From NCBI RefSeq assembly GCF_000244915.1, contig NZ_CM001442.1, positions 1,736,001-1,800,000 of the forward strand: DNA of 64,000 nt, read 5' to 3'. Under the pieces are notes generated by a model. It was not told the DNA's origin. It saw only the letters and a list, made by a program, of their open reading frames with translations, and ran no database searches. Both the position numbers and the translations under genes were made by a program. This DNA is from Bradyrhizobium sp. WSM471 (GTDB taxonomy: Bacteria > Pseudomonadota > Alphaproteobacteria > Rhizobiales > Xanthobacteraceae). This document shows positions 55,133-64,000 of this stretch, one piece after another (positions within the stretch are counted from its first letter, which is position 1; every line of letters starts with the position of its first letter).

Positions 55133-56611
55133 AAGAATGCAAAATTAGTCGAGGCGAGGCGACCGCGAGCGATCGGTCTGCTGGCCGGTGGAGTAATCGG
55201 CGGTGGCTGGGCTGCTCGGTTTGTCCTCAACGGACTTGATGTTAAGCTGTATGATCCGGCTCCCGGTGCAGTCGAACGCGTCCAAGAGACGTTGGCCAGC
55301 GCGCGGCGAGCATTTAGACGGCTAACGTGGGTTCCGCTGCCCACTGAGGGCTCGCTGACGATGGTAAACTCAGTCGCGGACGCGGTTCGCGATGTGGATC
55401 TCGTGCAAGAATCCGCTCCAGAGCGCTTGGATATCAAGAAGGAGCTGCTCGCGACCGCCAGTCGCGAGACCCGGCCGGAGACACTGATCTGTTCCTCAAC
55501 GTCTGGCTTCAAGCCGTCATTGCTGGCTGCGGGGATGGACCACCCCGAGCGCTTTCTCGTCGCGCACCCTTTCAATCCAGTGTACTTGTTGCCGCTGGTT
55601 GAATTGTGCGGCGCACAGAGCACGGCGCCCGAGATGCTGACGCGCGCGGCAGAAATCTTCCAATCGGTGGGGATGCATCCACTCGTTGTACGCAAGGAGG
55701 TGGATGGGTTCATTGCTAACCGACTGCAAGAAGCGATGTGGCGCGAAGCGCTGTGGCTTGTCCACGATGATTTGGCTACGGTGCAGGAGGTCGACGATGC
55801 AGTCCGGTACTCCTTCGGTCTGCGCCGGGCAATCATCGGCCCCTTCCGCGTCGGCGGGGGTGGGGAGGGCATGCGCCATTTCATCGAGAAATGGGGACCT
55901 CAATTGAAGGGACCGTGGTCGAAGTTAACCGACGTGCCAGATCTCACGGACACGTTCCTAAACAAACTTGCTGAGCAATCGGATGCGCGGACCGAAAACC
56001 CGTCCGGCTCTGAGCTTGAACGGCAGCGCGATGATTGTTTCGTTGCCGTGCTGCAGGCGTTGCGCTCACAGCGCTATGGTGCCGGCGAAACGCTTGCGCG
56101 GTGGGAACAGGGGCTACGCGACCGTATTCCGCAGGCCGTCAGCGGGTCTGGCCCGCTGCTGATGCCGGCACTCGAATTGCCGTCTGACTGGGTCGACTAC
56201 AACGGCCACATCACAGAGAACCGCTACCTACAACTCTGCGGTATCGCCACGGACAATGTGCTCACTTACGTCGGTATCGACGCCCAATACCGGTCAAAAT
56301 TCGGCAGCTACTATACTGTCGAGACGCATCTGTCCCATCTCGGCGAACTCCACGCTGGAGACCGCGTGCAGGTGGTTACGCAGGTCCTGCGCGCCGACGA
56401 TAAGCGCCTGCATCTCTTTCACGTGCTCTCCCGCGAAGGGGACGACAAGCCAGCAGCCACGGGTGAACAAATGTTGGTTCACGTTATGTCGGGCAGCGGC
56501 CGGAGCGGGTCGGTGCAGGGAGACGTGCGCGAGCGCTTGCTCGAACTCGCGCGATCGCATGCCGAGTTGCCTCGTCCGGAGCGCGCTGGCGCAAGCATTG
56601 GGCTGCGCTGA
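55127..56611 (+). CDS. L-carnitine 3-dehydrogenase fused to a betainyl-CoA thioesterase
   Basis: 494 residues. N-terminal 3-hydroxyacyl-CoA-dehydrogenase-like NAD domain and C-terminal domain (about 1-320; HPFNPVYLLPLVELCG, DGFIANRLQEAMWREA), then a hotdog thioesterase (about 345-470; SDWVDYNGHITENRYLQ). The same fusion is known in rhizobial carnitine degradation: the first part oxidises carnitine to 3-dehydrocarnitine, the second frees glycine betaine from betainyl-CoA. The Rossmann loop reads AGGVIG (A20) where the family usually has GxGxxG. It starts 14 bases after BKACE. Confidence 0.87.
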   Translation: MSKNAKLVEARRPRAIGLLAGGVIGGGWAARFVLNGLDVKLYDPAPGAVERVQETLASARRAFRRLTWVPLPTEGSLTMVNSVADAVRDVDLVQESAPERLDIKKELLATASRETRPETLICSSTSGFKPSLLAAGMDHPERFLVAHPFNPVYLLPLVELCGAQSTAPEMLTRAAEIFQSVGMHPLVVRKEVDGFIANRLQEAMWREALWLVHDDLATVQEVDDAVRYSFGLRRAIIGPFRVGGGGEGMRHFIEKWGPQLKGPWSKLTDVPDLTDTFLNKLAEQSDARTENPSGSELERQRDDCFVAVLQALRSQRYGAGETLARWEQGLRDRIPQAVSGSGPLLMPALELPSDWVDYNGHITENRYLQLCGIATDNVLTYVGIDAQYRSKFGSYYTVETHLSHLGELHAGDRVQVVTQVLRADDKRLHLFHVLSREGDDKPAATGEQMLVHVMSGSGRSGSVQGDVRERLLELARSHAELPRPERAGASIGLR

Positions 56612-56974
56612 GCCGGCTGCACGCAATGATCGCGACCCACGGCGGCGACGGTACTCCTTCTCAGACCTCCGAAATTGCGTGCACGCCGTCGCCACCGGGG
56701 CCGACGCCCCCCGTAAGAAGGAGCACGTGAACCAATCAAAGCGCAAAACCTAGGATCTAGCCACCGCCTCGCTATTAGTGCACAAATTAGGACCAAAGCG
56801 GCGCGAAATCTGGTCTGGGCGAAGCACTTCAAAATAGAGCGCGCTGCTCGCCACCGAACGCACATCACGCGCATACTAAGGCTCGAAAAAGCCGGCCCCG
56901 AGCATTCGGGATTTTGGCGTTCGCGGCTGTGCCATCTCCTGCAGGGGCGTCGATTAAAACTTGAAAGTACATCA
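56612..56974. other. Spacer between LcdH fusion and tesB
   Basis: About 360 bases with no gene. It contains distant complementary stretches (GGCGACGG and CCGTCGCC) that could pair, but no T-run, so no terminator is called. Confidence 0.35.
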
Positions 56975-57865
56975 ATGTCCAAGTTCTCAGAAGACTTGCT
57001 CGCTATCTTAGATCTCGAGCCACTCGAGGCAAATCGTTTTCGCGGTGTCTCTCAGAATCCAGGCTTGCAGCCGGTTTACGGCGGTCAGCTGATAGGGCAG
57101 TCGATGGTAGCAGCATGTCGCACTGTAGAGAGCCGGATAGCGCACTCGCTACATGGCTATTTCATTATGCCGGGCGAGCCGCACGTGCCGATTCTCTACA
57201 AGGTAGAAGCCGTGCGCGATGGCAAGAGCTATTCGATGCGCCGCGTCACCGCGATTCAGCATGGCAATCCGATTTTTTCTGCCGTGGCCTCTTTTCATGC
57301 CGGGGATGAGAATCCCCCCCTTGACCACCAGGACCCGATGCCCGGCGTGCCCCCGCCGGAGGATTTGACCATTGAGAAATTGTCCAAGCAGCCCTCGTTT
57401 GCCAAACTGCCAGAACGCATGCGCCGGTGGTATGAACCAGGCAGTCCCGTGGAACTTCCCGATCGCCCGATCGATTTGCGACCGGTCGAGATCGGTCACC
57501 ACATCGGACAGAAGAGCGGCGATGGCCGTGTTCATTACTGGTTCAAAGTTGCTGCGAAGCTGCCTGATGATCCGGCTTTCCATCTTGGTGCGCTGGCCTA
57601 TGCTTCGGATTGGTCGTTGCTAGACGCGGCGATGGCACGTTGTGGCCGTTCGCTGTTCGACAGGCGGATCTTGCCGGTAACACTCGACCACGCGATCTGG
57701 TTTCACCGACCATTCCAGGTCGACGACTGGCTGCTCTACGCTCAAGACTCGCCGAGTGCGCAACTCGGACGCGCCTTCACGCGCGGCCTGATATTCAAAC
57801 GCGATGGCACGTTAGTTGCGTCTGTGGTTCAGGAAGCGTCGATGCGCGAGCGACGCGGATCTTAA
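56975..57865 (+). CDS. tesB: Acyl-CoA thioesterase II
   Basis: 296 residues, double-hotdog thioesterase of the TesB family. Motifs: QPVYGGQLIGQSMVAA, HSLHGYFIMPG, SYSMRRVTAIQHG, and the active-site blocks with D in ALAYASDWSLLD, T/S in LPVTLDHAIWFHRPF and Q in ASVVQEASMRER. It hydrolyses acyl-CoAs in the cytoplasm. Placed near the carnitine genes, it may free or recycle CoA from side products; a general role is as likely. Confidence 0.92.
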   Translation: MSKFSEDLLAILDLEPLEANRFRGVSQNPGLQPVYGGQLIGQSMVAACRTVESRIAHSLHGYFIMPGEPHVPILYKVEAVRDGKSYSMRRVTAIQHGNPIFSAVASFHAGDENPPLDHQDPMPGVPPPEDLTIEKLSKQPSFAKLPERMRRWYEPGSPVELPDRPIDLRPVEIGHHIGQKSGDGRVHYWFKVAAKLPDDPAFHLGALAYASDWSLLDAAMARCGRSLFDRRILPVTLDHAIWFHRPFQVDDWLLYAQDSPSAQLGRAFTRGLIFKRDGTLVASVVQEASMRERRGS

Positions 57866-58136
57866 CTAAGCAACGAACATTTTCTAATGATTGTGAAGCG
57901 AATGAGCGTGCCGTTTCTTGCGTCAGGCATCTTCTACGGCTCCAAGGTCATTGTGCCGGTCTGCTTAAAGCGCAATGCGTTGCCGCTCTTGATATGGCTG
58001 TTAGTGTCTGGAAACCGAGTCGATCTTGGTTGCCTACTGCCGTTCAGTAGCCACCGCTCGAACTTTGCGCCCGATCCGCAGCCTTGACGGCGTGGCTCTG
58101 AACTGACGAGGATCTCTGGGTCAATACGTCCGACAC

Positions 58137-58493
58137 ATGAACAGTGTGGGGCGCTGGTATGTCGTGCAGGATAGCGGTGTTCAACGGTGGTTTAATCCAG
58201 CAGCTAACCGCGCCAGCAGAAGGCCAGCCTCCCAGTGCATCGACGAGAACAACCGGCTGAACGGCACTGTCGTGCCGATGAACGGGACGACTTGCAAGGT
58301 GGAGATCCCGGGCGCTGGCAGCTTGCAGGTGCTGGCCATTAATGTCGAACACTTCGGGCGGTCGACCGTGCCGGAACGCGTCATACTGAATCCTGTACCG
58401 GGCTCACTGCCGAATTCGGTCAACGCGCGAGTTACCGATCTGGTTTACCTGGCGATGAACCGCCCCGGGTTTGCCGGAGGCTCCAACTCCTGA
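58137..58493 (+). CDS. Hypothetical protein, doubtful
   Basis: 118 residues, no domain recognised. The middle part (TCKVEIPGAGSLQVLAINV) could be a small beta fold. It lies just before an IS66 remnant and may be a fragment of a gene disrupted by the element. No good ribosome-binding site. Confidence 0.25.
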   Translation: MNSVGRWYVVQDSGVQRWFNPAANRASRRPASQCIDENNRLNGTVVPMNGTTCKVEIPGAGSLQVLAINVEHFGRSTVPERVILNPVPGSLPNSVNARVTDLVYLAMNRPGFAGGSNS

Positions 58494-58550
58494 GAGGTAC
58501 GCATCCGATGAGCGCCGTCTTGTCTGACGCGTGGTATTTCGCGAAGCGTG

Positions 58551-58576
58551 TGACCTTAGGTCAAGCTTTAAGGTCA
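58551..58576. repeat. Inverted repeat upstream of the IS66 tnpA remnant
   Basis: TGACCTTA (58551-58558) and TAAGGTCA (58569-58576) are exact complements around a 10-base loop. It lies 8 bases before the tnpA-like start, possibly an operator or leader of the element. Confidence 0.4.
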
Positions 58577-58583
58577 TCAGACG

Positions 58584-58988
58584 ATGCGGGTCGAGGTTTT
58601 GGGCGGGTTGGAACGGCGGCGGCGCTGGTCCCAGGATGACAAGGCGCGGATTGTCGAGGAGACATTGGCGCCAGGGCGAATGTGACGGAGGTTGCGCGCC
58701 ACAATGGAGTAGCGGCGAGCGTGGTGTTCACCTGGCGCCGACAGGCAAGGACGGCCCAGCGGGTCGTGCCATGTCTTACGCCGGTGCAGATTGCCGCGGC
58801 GGTAGAGACGGCCGAAGGAATTCGAAGCCTCCGTCCGAAGATCACCGTGGATGCGGCAGTTACCGGCCGCCCGCAACGGACTCTATCGAAATCGATCTTG
58901 GCAACCGGCGACGCATCCGGGTGGATGCACACGTTGACCCGGAAGCGCTGGCGAGGGTCATTGAGGTGCTTGAACGCCGAAGATTGCG
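58584..58988 (+). pseudogene. IS66-family tnpA remnant, frameshifted
   Basis: The start (VEVLGGLERRRRWSQDDKAR) and the following HTH (VTEVARHNGVAASVVFTWRR) are the IS66 accessory protein, but a lost G near 58673-58676 ends the first frame early. A second shift near 58880 puts the conserved tail (IEIDLGNRRRIRVDAHVD ... ARVIEVLERR) in the first frame again. Not functional. Confidence 0.75.
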
Positions 58989-59241
58989 ATACCGGGTAAT
59001 GTGCGGGTGTGGCTTGCGACCGGCCATACCGATATGCTCCGCGGATTCATCCGCACGCTGGTGATCTCTATGTTTTTAGGGGCCGCCGCGGCGACCCTGA
59101 TCAAGATCATTTGGCATGACGGCCAGGGCGCGTGCCTGTTCATGAAGCGGTTGGAGCGCGGCCGCTTTCTGTGGCCATCGCTGGCTGATGGCGTTGTCAC
59201 GATCAGCGTTGCGCAACTATCGACTGGGTTGTCGAATGGCA
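58989..59241 (+). pseudogene. IS66-family tnpB remnant with internal deletion
   Basis: Visible blocks: PGNVRVWLATGHTDM and LIKIIWHDGQGACLFMKRLE, RGRFLWPSLADGVVTISVAQL, which are IS66 TnpB. The part between GHTDM and the LIKIIW block is shortened and shifted (a nearby frame reads HAGDLYVFRGRRGD, the expected sequence). The usual start codon and the C-terminus are lost. tnpC is absent. Confidence 0.75.
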
Positions 59242-59548
59242 GGTCGCGGCTTTTGCCGGCGCTGGCGGGTTTCAATGCCACCTATGCAAAGCTGTTCGCC
59301 AAAGAGCGCGTGGCCGTCGATTCAACGGCCTCGGCAGTACGGTGGATGGTTTCGCCACGAGCGCCCCTGTCGCTCCCGACGCTCGCAAGTTCTCTGACAA
59401 GGCCGCTCGCCCGCGCTTATCCCACTTATTCACCCACCTGATGCGATGTGCCGCGTCACGACGACTGGAAACCGAACGCGAAGCCTGCAGATTAAGCTTT
59501 CCGAGAGGCTGCCGTCGTTCACCTCCGGCAGCTCCTTAAATCTGCACA
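59242..59548. other. Decayed sequence between IS66 remnant and thiolase
   Basis: About 300 bases with overlapping frames on the plus strand and no recognised domain; probably remnant DNA. Confidence 0.35.
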
Positions 59549-60721
59549 TTACAAGACTTCTAACAGTCCAGCAGCGCCCATGCCGCCCCCTATGCACATC
59601 GTCACGACGACATATCGAGCGCCACGCCTTTTGCCCTCAAGCAGCGCGTGGCCTACCATGCGTGCGCCCGACATCCCGTAAGGATGGCCGATTGAGATCG
59701 CCCCGCCATTAACGTTGAGCCGTTCATCGGGGATTCCGAGCTTATCCTGACAATAGAGTACCTGGACCGCAAAAGCCTCATTGAGCTCCCACAAACCGAT
59801 ATCGTCAGAAGACAGGCCAAAGAGGCGCAACAACTTGGAGACGGCAAACACAGGACCAATACCCATTTCGTCCGGCTCGATCCCCGCCACGGTCATGCCG
59901 ACATAGCGTCCGAGTGGAGCGATGCCACGCTTAGTGGCCAGTTCTGCTTCCATCACAACACAAGCTGACGCGCCATCAGACAATTGGGAGGCATTGCCGG
60001 CAGTAACAACGCCGTTCCCCACAACAGGCTTGAGCGATGCCAACGCTTCGAACGTCGTTCCAGGCCTATTACCTTCGTCCTTAGTAAGCGACACTTCCTC
60101 CTTGGAGATCGCGCCAGTCGCTTTGTCGACGACAGCCATCGTGGCCGTAACCGGAATGATCTCGCGATCAAAGGCACCGGTGTCCTGCCCTTTCGCGGTC
60201 AGCTGCTGCGACCGCAGTGCATAGGCGTCCTGGCGCTCCCGGGAGATGCCATAACGTTTTGCCACCACCTCGGCTGTTTGTATCATGGGCATGTGAATGT
60301 CGGGATGCATCGCGACCAGTTCAGGGTCCGATCCGAGGCGAACCTCCTTGGTTTCCACCGTGGAAATTGATTCGACGCCTCCGGCGACGACCACATCCAT
60401 GCGATCTAGGATCACCTGTTTGGCGGCGGTTGCTATTGCCATCAGCCCAGAGGAGCACTGACGGTCAATTGTCATGCCAGAGACAGATACCGGCAGGCCA
60501 GCGCGCAAGGCAGCCGTTCGTCCAATAGATTGTTGCACGCCCTGTGGGAGTGCGGAGCCTAAGATTAAGTCATCAACCTCAGCCGGATCGATTCCCGACC
60601 TCTCAACTGCGGCTCGAATCGCATGCGCTGCGAGAGTGGGGGAAGGCGTGATGTTGAAGGCGCCCTTATACGCTCGCCCTATTGGAGTGCGGGCCGTGGA
60701 AACGATAACCGCTTCGCGCAT
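59549..60721 (-). CDS. Acetyl-CoA acyltransferase (thiolase)
   Basis: 390 residues from the ATG at 60721. Condensation/cleavage thiolase of the FadA/PhaA class: nucleophile C89 ([14 protein letters not shown]), the H-motif [16 protein letters not shown] and the C-terminal Cys in [14 protein letters not shown]. It cleaves 3-ketoacyl-CoA to acetyl-CoA and a shortened acyl-CoA. It is downstream of two acyl-CoA dehydrogenase genes on the same strand, 230 bases away, so the three probably serve one beta-oxidation pathway. Confidence 0.92.
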   Translation of the reverse strand: MREAVIVSTARTPIGRAYKGAFNITPSPTLAAHAIRAAVERSGIDPAEVDDLILGSALPQGVQQSIGRTAALRAGLPVSVSGMTIDRQCSSGLMAIATAAKQVILDRMDVVVAGGVESISTVETKEVRLGSDPELVAMHPDIHMPMIQTAEVVAKRYGISRERQDAYALRSQQLTAKGQDTGAFDREIIPVTATMAVVDKATGAISKEEVSLTKDEGNRPGTTFEALASLKPVVGNGVVTAGNASQLSDGASACVVMEAELATKRGIAPLGRYVGMTVAGIEPDEMGIGPVFAVSKLLRLFGLSSDDIGLWELNEAFAVQVLYCQDKLGIPDERLNVNGGAISIGHPYGMSGARMVGHALLEGKRRGARYVVVTMCIGGGMGAAGLLEVL

Positions 60722-60951
60722 TCGAAAACTCCTGTTGATCATGATCGGTGCGGCAGGGGATGCTTACTGCTGGCGGCGCATGTACGAGTTGGGCTAGTCG
60801 CGCCAAGTTCGTAGCGAGGCGTTCCGCGTTTCGCGCAAGATCCTACTCGATTTTCGAAAGTCGATTTGACCCCCTAGTACATAAGCTCGCCTCGAGGACA
60901 AGTCAGACTCGCAGAGTCTGGCGGCGATCTGGTCGCCCGCATTTTCGGCCG

Positions 60952-62088
60952 TTAGTACCCGGCAAGTTTCGCCAAGCGGTTCGCATGGTAGTCCGCGTTG
61001 CCGAACAGCTCAGCCAAGACTCGTTGTCGCTTCATGTAGAAGCCGATATCATACTCGTCGCTCATGCCGATGCCGCCGTGCATTTGAATTCCTTCCTGAA
61101 CAGCGAGCGCGCTGGCCATACCGGACATAGCCTTGGCTACCATCGCAGCCTGCTCCGCGCCGGCGTCGCCACAGTCGAGCAGCTGCTGGGCTTTAAGCAC
61201 GCAGGCGCGAGCCACTTCCATCTCCGAGTATAGATGGGCGGCTCGATGTTGCAGTGCCTGGAACGAGCCGATCAGGCGACCGAACTGCATCCGCTGCCTA
61301 AGATAACCGACGGTCATTTCTAGGGCGGCCGAGCCCACTCCCACCATCTCAGCCGACGCGCCGGCGCGCAATGAGCTCAGGGTCTTCGTCAGGCTGCGAA
61401 ATCCGTGATCTATTTCGCCGATGATTGCCTCCTTGAGGACCTCCACGCCATCGAACTTCAGACGCGCGGCGAGACTCGCATCGGTGAGCCGGTCGGCCTC
61501 GGCCGTGAGATTCGCTACGTCTTTCTCAACTAGAAAGAGCGTGACGCCGACCTCCTCGTCACAGGAGCCGTTGGTCCGAGCCGCGACGATCAAGAAGTCG
61601 GCGACGTGGCCGTAGGTCACGAAACGCTTTTCACCGATCAGGCGAAAGCCGTTGCCGACCCGATGCGCCTGCAGCGCAATCCGCTCGGGCCGATGCCTGG
61701 CGGTTTCGTCGACCGCAAGCACGCCCACCGCCTCGCCAGCAAGGATACGTGGCAACCAGGCTTGCCGTTGGGCCGTCGAGCCGGCCTTTAGCATCGTGAC
61801 CGCGCCCACAGCTGTTGCGAGGAACGGCGAAGGCGTGAGATTTCGGCCGACCGCCTCCAGCACTATCCCGGCCTCGACGTGACCCAGTCCTAAGCCGCCA
61901 TCGGCCTCATCGATTAGGACGCCGTTCAGGCCGAGCTCAGCGAAGCGCTTCCAGAGCTCCGGCGAGAAGCCGGTCCTGTCGTCCGCATCGCGCAGCGCGC
62001 GCATATGGCTGACCGGCGCTTGCTCGGCAAGAAACGGCCGCACCGTATCGGCGAGCATTGCCTGGTCTTCGGTGTGGAAGAGGGGCAC
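60952..62088 (-). CDS. Acyl-CoA dehydrogenase, small-subunit type
   Basis: 378 residues. An acyl-CoA dehydrogenase fold (N-terminal helical domain, central beta domain around LFLVEKDVANL, C-terminal helical domain with YLRQRMQFGRLIGSFQALQH and the MHGGIGMSDEYD FAD/tetramer loop). Short members next to a longer paralogue often form heteromeric (alpha2beta2) enzymes, as in pimeloyl-CoA or steroid side-chain oxidation. It starts 4 bases after the larger gene stop. Substrate unknown. Confidence 0.88.
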   Translation of the reverse strand: MPLFHTEDQAMLADTVRPFLAEQAPVSHMRALRDADDRTGFSPELWKRFAELGLNGVLIDEADGGLGLGHVEAGIVLEAVGRNLTPSPFLATAVGAVTMLKAGSTAQRQAWLPRILAGEAVGVLAVDETARHRPERIALQAHRVGNGFRLIGEKRFVTYGHVADFLIVAARTNGSCDEEVGVTLFLVEKDVANLTAEADRLTDASLAARLKFDGVEVLKEAIIGEIDHGFRSLTKTLSSLRAGASAEMVGVGSAALEMTVGYLRQRMQFGRLIGSFQALQHRAAHLYSEMEVARACVLKAQQLLDCGDAGAEQAAMVAKAMSGMASALAVQEGIQMHGGIGMSDEYDIGFYMKRQRVLAELFGNADYHANRLAKLAGY

Positions 62089-62091
62089 GTA

Positions 62092-63273
62092 TTAGGCTCC
62101 GGGTAACTGGAGTATGCGCTTGGCGATAATATTGAGCTGCACCTCGGAGGTGCCGCCTTCGATGGAATTGGCCTTGGTGCGGAGCCAAGCGCGAGCGTGG
62201 GCGCCGCCGAGAGAGCGCTCGCTCTCCCACTCCAGAAAATCCGAGCCTCCGACGTCCATCATCAGCTCGTAGCGCTGCTTGTTCAGCTCGGTCCCAAAAT
62301 ATTTTATCACCGAAGCCTGGGCGGGGTGCGCACGCTCGTGCTTCAACTCGTCGGTAACGCGTTCCGACGTGGCCACAAACGCTTGAGCGCGGACCTCGAA
62401 GAGAGCGATTCGAGCACGCAAAACGGGATCGTCCAGCCGACCGTCCGCCTCCGTACCTACCGTCCGCTTGGCCATCTCCCCGAGCGACAGCTGGCTAATC
62501 CCTAGACCGGTGCCAGAAAGGCTCTCACGTTCGTGGCTGAGTAAATATTTGGCGATATCCCAACCTTTGTTTAACTCGCCGACCAAGTTCTTCTTCGGCA
62601 CTTTCACGTTGTCTAGAAACGTCTCGCAAAAAGGCGAGTAGCCGGAGATCAGTCTGATCGGCTTAACCGAGACACCAGGCGTTTCCATGTCGATCAGCAG
62701 AAACGAGATGCCATTGTGCTTGCTTGAGGTATCTGTCCGTACGAGACAAAAGATCCAGTCTGCTTTGTCTGCATCGCTGGTCCAAATCTTCTGGCCATTC
62801 ACCAAGAAATGGTCACCCTTATCCTCCGCCCGGGTAGCCAGCGACGCAAGGTCGGAGCCAGCTCCCGGCTCGGAATAGCCTTGGCACCAAAGAACTTCGC
62901 CGCGGACCAACTTTGGCAGGTGCTCAAGCTTCTGTTCCTCGCTGCCATATTTGAGGAGGGCCGGACCGAGCGTGTAAAGGCCGAACGAACTCAACGGAAT
63001 GCGGCAACCGAGACGGCTCATTTCGCTTCGGAGGATCTTTGTCTCCTCGGGAGAAAGCCCACCTCCACCGTATGGCTTGGGCCAGTCCGGCGCTGTCCAG
63101 CCCTTCTCAGCCATGAGGTCCAACCAGACCTTTTGGGCGGGGTCCTTGTAAACGGCTCGGCGGCCGCCCCAAACGGCATCGTCCTCCGAACAAATCGGTT
63201 GGCGCATTTCCGGCGGGCAGTTCGCTTCGAGCCATGCTTGCGTCTCCCGACGGAAAGTCTCAAGATCGCTCAC
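62092..63273 (-). CDS. Acyl-CoA dehydrogenase, large-subunit type
   Basis: 393 residues from a GTG at 63273, preceded by GGAGGGA. Family blocks: GWTAPDWPKPYGGGGLS, the WCQGYSEPGAGSDLASL catalytic/FAD loop, GQKIWTSDADKADW, and the C-terminal EGGTSEVQLNIIAKRIL. It oxidises an acyl-CoA at the alpha-beta bond with FAD. Probably the partner of the next gene; translation coupled over 3 bases. The pair with the thiolase suggests degradation of a branched, dicarboxylic or cyclic acyl-CoA, but this is inferred. Confidence 0.9.
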   Translation of the reverse strand: MSDLETFRRETQAWLEANCPPEMRQPICSEDDAVWGGRRAVYKDPAQKVWLDLMAEKGWTAPDWPKPYGGGGLSPEETKILRSEMSRLGCRIPLSSFGLYTLGPALLKYGSEEQKLEHLPKLVRGEVLWCQGYSEPGAGSDLASLATRAEDKGDHFLVNGQKIWTSDADKADWIFCLVRTDTSSKHNGISFLLIDMETPGVSVKPIRLISGYSPFCETFLDNVKVPKKNLVGELNKGWDIAKYLLSHERESLSGTGLGISQLSLGEMAKRTVGTEADGRLDDPVLRARIALFEVRAQAFVATSERVTDELKHERAHPAQASVIKYFGTELNKQRYELMMDVGGSDFLEWESERSLGGAHARAWLRTKANSIEGGTSEVQLNIIAKRILQLPGA

Positions 63274-64000
63274 GTTGTAAGTCCCTCCGCTTTGCGAGGC
63301 TGCTCAGCGGCTGCTTCGACATTTTATGCGTGTTGCTAATCCGTGGCGCGCGCCGTTCCAGCCCGCGCGCAATCATCGGAAGGGAGAACGTGTCGCAGAA
63401 CAAACGCCAAACGTAGAACGGCGAACCATCGCGATTTGTCGAAGCAATTTCGGCATCAATAGCACTCTGGGGGCTGGCCCACTGCAAGGCGTATCCTTCG
63501 CTCAACATCAGATATTCTTTGACTTTCAAGTATGGCCTCGTTGCACTTGGCCTAATACATCGAAACTTAGGATCAACAACGCTACCGCACCCCAGTGAAG
63601 AAAATCGCTAAGTTCTGGGGATTCCGTGCAGCCTTCCGGCTAAAAAGACCCGACGGTCGCGCTTCACGGCGCTACTCGAGATAGCAGCAGAAGCCGACTT
63701 GCGCGCTTGCTAGAAGATGCATTCCAGCCGACACAAGCGTGCTTGATTCTCTAATCATAGGTCCTAGGTTTCAACGATGGTTCGGGGCGGCGCTTGCGTG
63801 GTTTGAACCCGTTACCGTTCTTCAGCTTGACGCCAACCTCCGTGGCAAGCGAGTGCCTGCCGTGCCGACGTAAGCAGAGTGATACAAAACCAAGCTGGGC
63901 TATCGACACTCCGAAATTAAGCAGGAAAACTGCATCTATGTCCCAAGAATGCATGAATGCCCTCCAACTGCTCAAAACCAAGAGGTATATCGGAGCGGTA
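63274..64000. other. Right edge: no credible gene
   Basis: About 730 bases with short frames on both strands and no domain. It includes the promoter and ribosome-binding site (GGAGGGA) of the acyl-CoA dehydrogenase operon. A 76-codon minus frame at 63751-63981 lacks recognisable features. Confidence 0.4.

Noticed and set aside
56640..56700. GGCGACGG / CCGTCGCC pair as a terminator after the carnitine gene
   Set aside because: The loop would be about 45 bases and no T-run follows.
63751..63981. 76-codon minus frame at the right edge
   Set aside because: No binding site, domain or neighbour supports it.
1..64000. CRISPR arrays, tRNA or rRNA genes, riboswitches
   Set aside because: No regularly spaced repeats, cloverleaf-like or rRNA-like stretches were noticed on either strand; this was by eye and not by a covariance search.

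Overview
The window reads as an accessory island of a soil or symbiotic alphaproteobacterium of the order Hyphomicrobiales (Bradyrhizobium/Mesorhizobium-like). The evidence is a rhizobial-type Trb conjugation operon with LuxI/LuxR quorum-sensing genes beside it, several IS remnants typical of rhizobial islands (IS110-, ISL3- and IS66-like), and many catabolic and ABC-transport genes separated by long decayed spacers. No nod, nif, rRNA, tRNA, integrase, relaxase or CRISPR array was seen.

Layout. (1) 1-5.8 kb: possible defence genes, namely the 3' part of an nSTAND3-type NTPase, an orphan two-helix membrane protein, and a large protein with a NERD/PD-(D/E)XK-like nuclease motif. (2) 6.3-20.7 kb: the conjugation block, with a ribbon-helix-helix regulator, an MFS permease, trbBCDEJKLFGI, a DUF2274 gene, a convergent LysR gene, and traI-traR with a perfect 18-bp tra box between them. 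A 27-bp element is repeated about 104 bp upstream of both the RHH gene and trbB. (3) 21-37.9 kb: amine and one-carbon catabolism, with alanine dehydrogenase, an MFS_3 exporter, an Lrp regulator divergent from a succinate-semialdehyde dehydrogenase/aminotransferase pair, FolD, a polyamine-type ABC transporter, a dimethylglycine/sarcosine dehydrogenase-like protein, and PurU. (4) 38.1-41 kb: decayed insertion sequences. (5) 41-54 kb: two more Lrp paralogues, an amine oxidase-like flavoprotein with a cupin, an M20 peptidase, an Asp/Glu racemase-like protein, and a dipeptide-type ABC transporter. (6) 54-58 kb: a BKACE enzyme, a carnitine dehydrogenase/thioesterase fusion, and TesB. (7) 58.5-59.5 kb: an IS66 remnant. 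(8) 59.5-63.3 kb: a beta-oxidation block on the minus strand with a thiolase and two acyl-CoA dehydrogenases.

How they fit together (inference). The BKACE/LcdH pair would convert carnitine to glycine betaine. The DMGDH-like enzyme would strip methyl groups from a downstream product onto tetrahydrofolate, and FolD and PurU would carry that one-carbon unit to formate. The betaine-to-dimethylglycine step is not in the window. Three operons of this group (ABC transporter, DMGDH-purU, BKACE-LcdH) each carry a CCCG(A/G)TACTATTT motif upstream. The three near-identical Lrp genes share a second two-block motif with an invariant 15-bp spacing in their divergent intergenic regions. These two promoter signatures, plus the trb/RHH repeat, are the most promising undescribed regulatory signals here.
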